Of a stretch of 64,000 bases of DNA, positions 47,301 to 56,778 are shown piece after piece. The translations under genes were made by a program, and so were the position numbers. Position 1 is the first letter of the stretch. Every line of letters starts with the position of its first letter. Below the pieces are notes generated by a model. The model saw only the letters and a program-made list of their open reading frames with translations, searched no databases and was not told the origin of the DNA. The DNA comes from Megaleporinus macrocephalus (lineage: Eukaryota; Chordata; Actinopteri; Characiformes; Anostomidae): positions 342,014-406,013 of the forward strand of contig CM038720.1 of the NCBI GenBank assembly GCA_021613375.1, written 5' to 3'.

Positions 47301-50300
47301 TTCTGCAGGCTGTTTGATGTTCTCTGTGTTCTGCAGGCTGTTTGATGTTCTGTGTTCTGCAGGCTGTTTGATGTTCTGTGTTCTGCAGGCTGTTTGATGT
47401 TCTCTGTGTTCTGCAGGCTGTTTGATGTTCTCTGTGTTCTGCAGGCTGTTTGATGTTCTCTGTGTTCTGCAGGCTGTTTGATGTTCTCTGTGTTCTGCAG
47501 GCTGTTTGATGTTCTGGGTTCTGCAGGCTGTTTGATGTTCTCTGGGTTCTGCAGGCTGTTTGATGTTCTGTGTTCTGCAGGCTGTTTGATGTTCTCTGTG
47601 TTCTGCAGGCTGTTTGATGTTCTCTGTGTTCTGCAGGCTGTTTGATGTTCTGTGTTCTGCAGGCTGTTTGATGTTCTGTGTTCTGCAGGCTGTTTGATGT
47701 TCTCTGTGTTCTGCAGGCTGTTTGATGTTCTGTGTTCTGCAGGCTGTTTGATGTTCTCTGTGTTCTGCAGGCTGTTTGATGTTCTCTGTGTTCTGCAGGC
47801 TGTTTGATGTTCTGTGTTCTGCAGGCTGTTTGATGTTCTGTGTTCTGCAGGCTGTTTGATGTTCTCTGTGTTCTGCAGGCTGTTTGATGTTCTGTGTTCT
47901 GCAGGCTGTTTGATGTTCTGTGTTCTGCAGGCTGTTTGATGTTCTCTGTGTTCTGCAGGCTGTTTGATGTTCTGTGTTCTGCAGGCTGTTTGATGTTCTC
48001 TGTGTTCTGCAGGCTGTTTGATGTTCTGTGTTCTGCAGGCTGTTTGATGTTCTCTGTGTTCTGCAGGCTGTTTGATGTTCTGTGTTCTGCAGGCTGTTTG
48101 ATGTTCTCTGTGTTCTGCAGGCTGTTTGATGTTCTCTGTGTTCTGCAGGCTGTTTGATGTTCTGTGTTCTGCAGGCTGTTTGATGTTCTCTGTGTTCTGC
48201 AGGCTGTTTGATGTTCTGTGTTCTGCAGGCTGTTTGATGTTCTCTGTGTTCTGCAGGCTGTTTGATGTTCTGTGTTCTGCAGGCTGTTTGATGTTCTCTG
48301 TGTTCTGCAGGCTGTTTGATGTTCTGTGTTCTGCAGGCTGTTTGATGTTCTGTGTTCTGCAGGCTGTTTGATGTTCTGTGTTCTGCAGGCTGTTTGATGC
48401 TCTGTGTTCTGCAGGCTGTTTGATGTTCTCCGTGTTCTGCAGGCTGTTTGATGTTCTGTGTTCTGCAGGCTGTTTGATGTTCTCTGTGTTCTGCAGGCTG
48501 TTTGATGTTCTGTGTTCTGCAGGCTGTTTGATGTTCTCTGTGTTCTGCAGGCTGTTTGATGTTCTCTGTGTTCTGCAGGCTGTTTGATGTTCTGTGTTCT
48601 GCAGGCTGTTTGATGTTCTCTGTGTTCTGCAGGCTGTTTGATGTTCTGTGTTCTGCAGGCTGTTTGATGTTCTCTGTGTTCTGCAGGCTGTTTGATGTTC
48701 TGTGTTCTGCAGGCTGTTTGATGTTCTGTGTTCTGCAGGCTGTTTGATGTTCTGTGTTCTGCAGGCTGTTTGATGTTCTGTGTTCTGCAGGCTGTTTGAT
48801 GTTCTGTGTTCTGCAGGCTGTTTGATGTTCTCTGTGTTCTGCAGGCTGTTTGATGTTCTCTGTGTTCTGCAGGCTGTTTGATGTTCTCTGTGTTCTGCAG
48901 GCTGTTTGATGTTCTGTGTTCTGCAGGCTGTTTGATGTTCTGTGTTCTGCAGGCTGTTTGATGTTCTGTGTTCTGCAGGCTGTTTGATGTTCTCTGTGTT
49001 CTGCAGGCTGTTTGATGTTCTGTGTTCTGCAGGCTGTTTGATGTTCTCTGTGTTCTGCAGGGTTCCATGCGTTCTGCGTCAGTGTGGTTCTGCTGGTTGT
49101 GAGTGTGTACCTGGGGATGCCGCTGGGTTACCTGTTTGACCTGGTGCTGCCGTTGGCGGTGTGTGCGGTCGGCGTGTCGTACCTGTTGTCTCTGTACCTG
49201 TACGTCCGCTCCTTCTGGGCTCCGCCCCACGCGCTGGCGCTCGGAGGAAACACAGGTCAGTCACCTTCACCTCGCCCTCCGGTCCAGCCTGTGTTTGTTT
49301 GCTGTTGTTGATGTTGTGTTGTTGTGTATATGGTGTGTGTGTGTGTGTTTGTTTACTGTTGTTATTGTTAGGTTGTTGTGTATGTGGTGTGTGTGTGTTT
49401 GTTTACTGTTGTTGTTGTGTTGTTGTGCATACGGTGTGTGTGTGTTTGTTTACTGTTGCTATTGTTGTGGTTGTGTATATGGTGTGTGTGTGTTTGTTTA
49501 CTGTTGTTGTGTATATGGTGTGTGTGTGTTTGTTTACTGTTGTTGTGTTGTTGTGTATATGGTGTGTGTGCTTGTTTACTGTTGTTGTGGTTGTGTATAT
49601 GGTGTGTGTGTGTGTTTGTTTACTGTTGTTGTTGTGCTGTTGTGTATATGGTGTGTGTGTTTGTTTACTGTTGTTGTTGTGCTGTTGAGTATATGGTGTG
49701 TGTGTGTGTATGTATATGGAGTGTGTGTGTTTGTTTACTGTTGTTGTGTGCTTGTGTATATGGTGTGTGTGAGTATGTGTTTTTTTTACTGTTGTTGTTG
49801 TGCTGTTTTGTATATGGTGTGTGTGTTTGTTTACTGTTGTTGTGTATATGGTGTTTGTTTACTGTTGTTATTGTTGTTGTGGTGCTGTTGTGTATATTGT
49901 GTGTGTGTGTTTGTTTACTGTTGTTGTTGTTGTGTATATGGGGTGTGTGTGTTTGTTTACTGTTGTTGTGTGTTTGTGTATATGGTGTGTGTGCTTGTTT
50001 ACTGTTGTTGTGGTTGTGTATATGGTGTGTGTGTGTGTTTGTTTACTGTTGTTGTTGTGCTGTTGTGTATATGGTGTGTGTTTGTTTGTTTACTGTTGTT
50101 GTGTTGTTGTGTATATGGTGTGTGTGTGTGTTTGTTTACTGTTGTTGTTGTGCTGTTGTGTATATGGTGTGTGTGTGTGTTTGTTTACTGTTGTTGTGCT
50201 GTTGTGTATATGATGTGTGTGTGTTTGTTTACTGTTGTTGTGTGTTTGTGTATATGGTGTGTATGTGTGAGTGTGTTTGTTTACTGTTGTTGTTGTGTAT

Positions 50301-52949
50301 ATGGTGTGTGTGTTTTGTTTACTGTTGTTGTGTATATGGTTTGTGTGTTTGTTTACTGTTGTTGTGCTGTTGTGTATATGGTGTGTGTTTGTTTACTGTT
50401 GTTGTTGTGTATATCGTGGGTGTGTGTTTGTTTACTGTTGTTGTGCTGTTGTGTATATGGTGTGTGTGTTTACTGTTGTTGTGCTGTTGAGCATATGGTG
50501 TGTGTGTTTGTTTACTGTTGTTGTGTGTTTGTATATATGATGTGTGTGAGTTTGTGTTTATTGTTGTTGTTGTGCTGTTGTGTATATGGAGTGTGTATGT
50601 TTGTTTACTGTTGTTGTTGTGTGTTTGTGTATATGGTGTGTGTGAGTATGTGTTTGTTTACTGTTGTTGTGCTGTTTTGTATATATGTGTGTGTGTTTGT
50701 TTACTGTTGTTGTTGTGCTGTTTTGTATATATGTGTGTGTGTTTGTTTACAGTTGTTGTGTGTTTGTGTATATGGTGTGTGTGTGTGTGTTTGTTTACTG
50801 TTGCTGTTGTGTTTCTGTGTATATGGTGTGTGTGTGTTTGTTTACAGTTGTTGTGTGTTTGTGTATATGGTGTGTGTGTGTGTGTTTGTTTACTGTTGCT
50901 GTTGTGTTTCTGTGTATATGGTGTGTGTGTGTTTGTTTACAGTTGTTGTGTGTTTGTGTATATGGTGTGTGTGTGTGTGTGTAAGTGTGTGTTTGTTTAC
51001 TGTTGTTATTGTTGTTGTTGTGCTGTTGTGTATATGGTGTGTGTGTGATTCAGTGTGTAAACTCTGCGTGTGTTTGTTTTGGTGGCGTTCAGGGAACCCG
51101 CTGTATGACTTCTTCATTGGTCGAGAGCTGAATCCTCGTTTGGGTTCGTTTGATCTGAAGTTCTTCTGCGAGCTGAGACCCGGACTGACCGGCTGGGTGA
51201 GCAGAACCTCACCATCCAGACAGGAACTCGTATCTTCATCTCTGTTTACTTTTATTGTGTGTATTATTTGAAGTATATGGAGTCACAATTTGGAGATACG
51301 TGTTTTTGGACAGCAGTGATATATAACGTGGATAAATAACAAATACATAATATTTTATATATATACAGTATATTTATATCATACAGATATATAACACTGA
51401 GACACATACACACACATATATGTATATATATATATATTGTTATTGTTGTTATAATTGTTACTGTTATTATTGTTATTGTTGTTATAATTGTTACTGTTAT
51501 TATTGTTATTATTGTTATTATTGTTACTGTGTTCAGGTGGTGCTGAATGCAGCGATGCTGATGAAGGAGGTGGAGCTCAGAGGATCTCCGTCTCTGGCCA
51601 TGCTGCTGGTCAACGGCTTCCAGCTGCTGTACGTGACGGACGCTCTGTGGAACGAGGTGAGAGAGCCGTGCAGTACAGTGTGTTACTGAGTATATAGTTT
51701 ATAGTAGTGTTAGAATATGGTATATATGTATATAGTATATATGTATATAGTATATATGCATATAGTATATATGTATTGTATATAGTAAATAGTATATGGT
51801 GTTAGTATATTGTATATGTGTATATAGTATATAGTATATAGTGTATATGTATATAGTATATATGTATATAGTATATAGTATATAGTATAGTTTATAGCTG
51901 GTGTGTATTTATTTGATCTGCTGGTTTGTTTCCTTCACCAAATCCTGAAGAAGCTGTAGAAGTTTACTGTTTCTGAATGTTAGTGTATCAGAAAAACTGT
52001 CCCCCCCACACACACCCCGCCAACCCCCCCACCAACCCCCACATACATATGTTGTGTTGTCCAGGAGGCTGTGTTGACCACCATGGATATCGTGCACGAT
52101 GGGTTTGGATTCATGCTGGCGTTTGGAGATCTGACGTGGGTCCCCTTCACATACGGGCTGCAGGCCATGTTCCTGGTCGTTCATCCTCAGACGCTCAGCG
52201 CGCTCAGCACGCTCGGAATCATACTGCTGAACGGTAATCCACGTTCCCCCTTCAGAACCATCTCCCAGAGCTACTCCAGCTACTCACTGTAATTGTAAGT
52301 GTGAGGTGTCTGCTCGGTCTCAGAGGGTCTTCTCTCTGCGTTCCAGGATTGGGATATTACATCTTCCGTAAGTCCAACTCTCAGAAGAACCAGTTCCGGA
52401 GAGATCCCACACACCGGAGCGTCGCTCGTGAGTACAGACCGAGCTCGACTCCTTTAACTGCTCCTCACTGAAAGAAACACTTCTGACTTCTGTTTCAGTG
52501 AAATAATCCAAAACTCTTCTTTTATAGATTTGGAGACCATCGCCACGGCGACAGGGAAGCGCCTGTTGGTGTCCGGCTGGTGGGGTTTCGTCAGGCACCC
52601 GAATTACCTAGGAGACATCCTGATGGCCCTGGCCTGGTCACTGCCCTGCGGTGAGGAACCTGCCGGCTCTCTTGTCTCCTGGTTCTGCAGCGCTTCATCT
52701 TTGGACTCCAGTCTATTAGCTTTAGCATTAGCTTTAGCATCAGAGCTACGTGTAAGCTAACGCGAGCGTCTGTGTTTCTGTCCTGCAGGTGTTTCTCACA
52801 TTCTTCCTTACTTCTACCTCATCTACTTCTCCGTCCTGCTGGTCCACCGGGAGGCGCGAGACGAGCGACAGTGCAGAGCCAAGTACGGCCTGGCCTGGGA
52901 CACGTACTGCCGACGGGTTCCGTACCGGATCATCCCCTACGTCTACTGA
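44328..52949 (+). CDS. TM7SF2: Delta(14)-sterol reductase TM7SF2
   Basis: Ten coding exons: 44328-44388, 44482-44678, 45514-45568, 49061-49255, 51093-51196, 51537-51656, 52065-52233, 52347-52427, 52528-52650 and 52789-52949; 421 aa. The enzyme reduces the C14-C15 double bond after lanosterol C14 demethylation, using NADPH in the ER membrane. Both ERG4/ERG24-family signatures are present: [16 protein letters not shown] (exon 5) and [18 protein letters not shown] (exon 10). Other conserved blocks are [34 protein letters not shown] and the C-terminus RIIPYVY. Several hydrophobic membrane segments are evident (exons 2, 4 and 7). The protein lacks the long Tudor/RS N-terminus of lamin B receptor, which separates it from LBR. 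A short, non-hydrophobic leader ([18 protein letters not shown]) precedes the first segment. Introns 1-4 are minisatellite-rich; intron 3 is an amplified splice acceptor and the stop codon lies in the first unit of another array. Confidence 0.95.
44688..45490. repeat. 42-bp minisatellite filling TM7SF2 intron 2
   Basis: About 19 copies of AGTTAGTGGAATTACTGGGT, GGGTGTTTCTAATAAAGTGG, CC. The reverse complement contains GGCCACTTTATTAGAAACAC, the terminal sequence of the transposon family seen at 5266 and 63681. The array begins 10 bp after the donor and stops about 23 bp before the acceptor, so almost the whole 835-bp intron is array. Confidence 0.95.
45644..49060. repeat. 26/28-bp minisatellite of splice-acceptor sequence, TM7SF2 intron 3
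   Basis: About 125 tandem units in two lengths: 28 bp (GCTGTTTGATGTTCTCTGTG + TTCTGCAG) and 26 bp (lacking CT), with CCGGCTG and TCAGTG variants. Each unit holds a branch-point-like TTGAT, a pyrimidine-rich tract and TTCTGCAG|G. The last unit's CAG at 49058-49060 is the true acceptor of exon 4. The minus-strand open frame of 707 codons (47107-49230) is an artefact of alternating unit lengths. Confidence 0.97.
49290..51055. repeat. GT-rich minisatellite, TM7SF2 intron 4
   Basis: About 1.75 kb of irregular units around TGTTTGTTTACTGTTGTTGT and GTATATGGTGTGTGTG. The plus strand has very little C and A. It begins about 35 bp after the exon 4 donor and ends about 40 bp before the exon 5 acceptor (51092). 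Cys/Val-rich frames such as 49103-51271 are not genes. Confidence 0.95.
51342..51530. repeat. AT-rich and (TTA/TTG)n tract, TM7SF2 intron 5
   Basis: TATATA-rich sequence passes into TTGTTATTGTTACTG triplets, ending just before the exon 6 acceptor (51536). Confidence 0.85.
51715..51895. repeat. TATATAGTATATATG repeat, TM7SF2 intron 6
   Basis: About 180 bp of TATATAGTATATATGTA-type repeats. A C-rich block (about 52001-52040) follows nearer the acceptor and probably serves as the polypyrimidine tract of exon 7. Confidence 0.85.
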
Positions 52950-53960
52950 CCACAACCGGACCCTCATCTACTTCTACTGACCACAACCAGACCCTCATCT
53001 ACTTCTACTGACCACAAGTGAACCATCTCCTACATCTACTGACCATAACCGGACCCTCTCCTAATTCTACTGACCACAACCGGACCCTCCCCTACGTCTA
53101 CTGACCGCAACTGGACCCTCATCTACTTCTACTGACCACAACCGGTCCCTCCCCTACATCTACTGACCACAACCGGACCCTCATCTACTTCTACTGACCA
53201 CAACCAGACCCTCATCAACTTCTACTGACCACAAGTGAACCATCTCCTACATCTACTGACCATAACCGGACCCTCTCCTACATCTACTGACCACAACCGG
53301 ACCCTCCCCTACGTCTACTGACTACAACCGGACCCTCATCTACTTCTCCTGACCACAACCGGACCCTCCCCGACATCTACTGACCACAACCGGACCCTCC
53401 CCTACATCTACTGATCACAACCGGACCCTCCCCTACGTCTACTGACCACAACTAGACCCTCCCCTACGCCTACTGACCACAACCGGACCCTCCCCTACAT
53501 CTACTGACCACAACCGGACCCTGCCCTACTTCTACTGACCACAACCGGACCCTCCCCTACGTCTACTGACCACAACCGGACCCTCATCTACTTCTTCTGA
53601 CCACAACTGGACCCTCCCCGACGCCTACTGACCACAACCGGACCCTCCCCTACGTCTACTGACCACAACTGGACCCTCCCCTACGCCTACTGACCACAAC
53701 CAGACCCTCATCTACTTCTACTGACCACAACCGGACCCTTATCTATTTCTACTGACCACAACCGGACCCTCATCTACTTCTACTGACCATAAGTCACCAA
53801 CTCCTACATCTACTGACAATAACTGCACCCTCACCTACATGTACTGACCCCATCCAGACCATAACTTACATCTACTGACCACCACCGGACCCTCCCCTAC
53901 GTCTACTGACCACAACCGGACCCTCCCCTAAATCTACTGACCACAACTGGATCTTTTTTT
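52932..53960. repeat. 31-bp minisatellite including the TM7SF2 stop codon and 3' UTR
   Basis: About 33 units of CTACTGACCACAACCGGACC, CTCCCCTACGT. The first unit contains the last codons of TM7SF2 (CCC TAC GTC TAC TGA); later units carry CTACATCTACTGA, CTACTTCTACTGA or CTACGCCTACTGA at the same place. The array therefore starts inside the coding sequence and continues through the 3' UTR. Confidence 0.95.
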
Positions 53961-54455
53961 TTACTGGCCATGAACTGAACACTTCAGTGCTGGATCATCT
54001 CCAACATACTGGACAGTCCATACAGACCCCCTGTATCTGTAGACCGTACCAGACTGTCAGACAGGATCAGGTCCTAAAGCTACTGCACGTTCCGAGTTCT
54101 ATTACAGCAGAACCCACACAAACATGATCTTCTGTGATCTCCTGCAGCATCTCAGCGTCTTCCTGCTCATCTGATCAGCTGTGATCAGAAGTGATCAGCT
54201 GTGATCAGATGTGAATTCACACTAGATCAGGAACGTCTTCAGAAGCCCCTGATTGGCTGGATCGGCTGTAATGCTGGATAAAGGAACATTGAAGATCAAC
54301 TCTGCAGGGAGGTGGATCTCCAGGAGGCAGGTGACCACTGGATCCACCGCAGTCGTATGAGATCATCACAGTGCGGCGGCGGTGGAGAACTTTTACCTGT
54401 TTGTTTGTTTGTTTGTTTGTTTGTTTGATAATAAACAGAAGATTCCCGTGTGGTT
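53961..54455 (+). other. TM7SF2: Distal TM7SF2 3' UTR
   Basis: Single-copy sequence after the array, with several GTGATCAG repeats (about 54175-54215) and a (TTTG)n tract (54401-54428). AATAAA at 54430-54435 is the likely poly(A) signal. Transcripts would carry the whole 31-bp array. Confidence 0.55.
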
Positions 54456-54591
54456 TATTGTGAGTGTTGGACGTGTGTGACTGTCAGGGTTCTGTTCAGG
54501 AGAACGTGCTGAGAATATCGTCTAAGAGGAACTTTCATGAGCTTATGTAGAAACTGTGGGTCAGATTTAATATTTAATATCTGATTAAATA

Positions 54592-56690
54592 TCTGCTGAT
54601 ACTGATACAATACTAATACCAGTAGAATACTGATACGATACTAATACCAGTATAATACTGATACGATACTTATACCAGTATAATACTGATACGATACCAA
54701 TACCAGTATAATACTGATACGATACCAATACCAGTATAATACTGATACGATACCTATACCAGTATAATACTGATACGATACTTATACCAGTATAATACTG
54801 ATACGATACATATACCAGTACAATACTGATACGATACTTATACCAGTATAATACTGATACGATACATATACCAGTACAATACTGATACAATACTAATACC
54901 AGTAGAATACTGATACGATACTTATACCAGTATAATACTGATACGATACATATACCAGTATAATACTGATACAATACTAATACCAGTAGAATACTGATAC
55001 GATACTTATACCAGTATAATACTGATACGATACATATACCAGTACAATACTGATACAATACTAATACCAGTACAATACTGATACGATACTTATACCAGTA
55101 TAATACTGATACGATACATATACCAGTATAATACTGATACAATACTAATACCAGTAGAATACTGATACGATACTTATACCAGTATAATACTGATACGATA
55201 CCAATACCAGTATAATACTGATACGATACCAATACCAGTATAATACTGATACGATTCTAATACCAGTATAATACTGGTACGATACTTATACCAGTATAAT
55301 ACTGATACGATACCTATACCAGTATAATACTGATACGATACTTATACCAGTATAATACTGATACGATACATATACCAGTACAATACTGATACGATACCAA
55401 TACCAGTATAATACTGATACGATACCAATACCAGTATAATACTGGTACGATACCAATACCAGTATAATACTGATACGACACTAATACCAGTATAATACTG
55501 ATACGATACCAATACCAGTATAATACTGATGCGACACTAATACCAGTATAATACTGATACGATACTTATACCAGTATAATACTGATACGATACCAATACC
55601 AGTATAATACTGATACGATACTTATACCAGTATAATACTGATACGATACTTATACCAGTATAATACTGATACGATACTAATACCAGTATAATACTGGTAC
55701 GATACCAATACCAGTATAATACTGATACGATACCAATACCAGTATAATACTGGTACGATACCAATACCAGTATAATACTGATGCGATACCAATACCAGTA
55801 TAATACTGATACGATACTAATACCAGTATAATACTGGTACGATACTTATACCAGTATAATACCAATACGATACTTATGCCAATACTAATACCAGTATAAT
55901 ACTGATACGATACTTATACCGATACGATACTAAAACCAGTATAATACTGATACGATATTTATACCAATATGAAACTAATTCTGATATAATACGGGTATGA
56001 CACAATACTGATACTGATATGATACCGATACGATACTGATATGATACCGATACGATACTAATACCAATATGATACTGATACTGGTACGATACTGATATGA
56101 TACTGATACTGATATGATACTGATACGATACTAATACCGATATGATACTGATATGATACTGATACTAATACCGATACGATACTGATATGATACTGATACG
56201 ATACTGATACAGATGCGATACTGATATGATACTAATACTGATACGATACTGGTATTGATATGATACTAATGCAATACTGATACCAATACGATACTGATAT
56301 GATACTGATACGATACTGATACTAATACCGATACGATACTAATATGATACTGATGTGATACTGATATTGATATGATACTGATACCCATACGATACTGATG
56401 CTGATACTAATACCGATACGATACTGATACAAAACTGATACTGATACGATACTGATATGATACTGATATGATACTGATATGATCTGATACAGATATGATC
56501 TAATACTACCGATACCATACTGATATGATACTGATATGATACTGATATGATACTGATATGATCTAATATTGACACTGATACAATACTGATAGAATATTGA
56601 TACCGATACGATACTGATACTGATATGATACTGATATGACCTAATACTGATACTGATACCGATACAATACTGATATCGATGCGACTCTGA
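54592..56690. repeat. 28-bp GATAC-type minisatellite between TM7SF2 and ZNHIT2
   Basis: The left part (54592-55920) is regular: ACTGATACGATACTTATACC plus AGTATAAT, with AATACC, CATACC and TAATACC variants. The right part (55920-56690) degrades into mixed GATACGATACTGATATGATA blocks. It separates two convergent genes. Minus-strand Tyr/Ile/Val-rich frames (54585-55232 and others) are not genes. Confidence 0.95.
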
Positions 56691-56778
56691 CGTCAGAAGC
56701 GTTATAATTGAGGTTCCAGGTAAGAGAACAGAAAGAACTGTAGAGAAGTGCTTTATTTTATTAGAACTCTTATTAATT

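Noticed and set aside
45644..49060. CRISPR-like array of direct repeats
   Set aside because: Units are contiguous with no unique spacers, and the context is a vertebrate intron.
45644..49060. Recursive-splicing ratchet points in TM7SF2 intron 3
   Set aside because: Each unit reads CAG|GCTG, lacking the GT needed to regenerate a donor; only acceptor function is plausible.
47107..49230. 707-codon minus-strand open frame ([19 protein letters not shown] repeats)
   Set aside because: It lies entirely over the TM7SF2 intron 3 minisatellite and the antisense of exon 4; the frame is open only because 26- and 28-bp units alternate. No family resemblance.
49103..51271. 722-codon Cys/Val-rich frame continuing into TM7SF2 exons
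   Set aside because: It runs through the GT-rich intron 4 array and reads exon 4 out of frame; splice sites at 49255 and 51093 restore the conserved TM7SF2 sequence.
44328..52949. Lamin B receptor (LBR) instead of TM7SF2
   Set aside because: The N-terminal Tudor and RS regions of LBR are missing, length is 421 aa, and the VPS51-TM7SF2-ZNHIT2 neighbourhood is that of TM7SF2.
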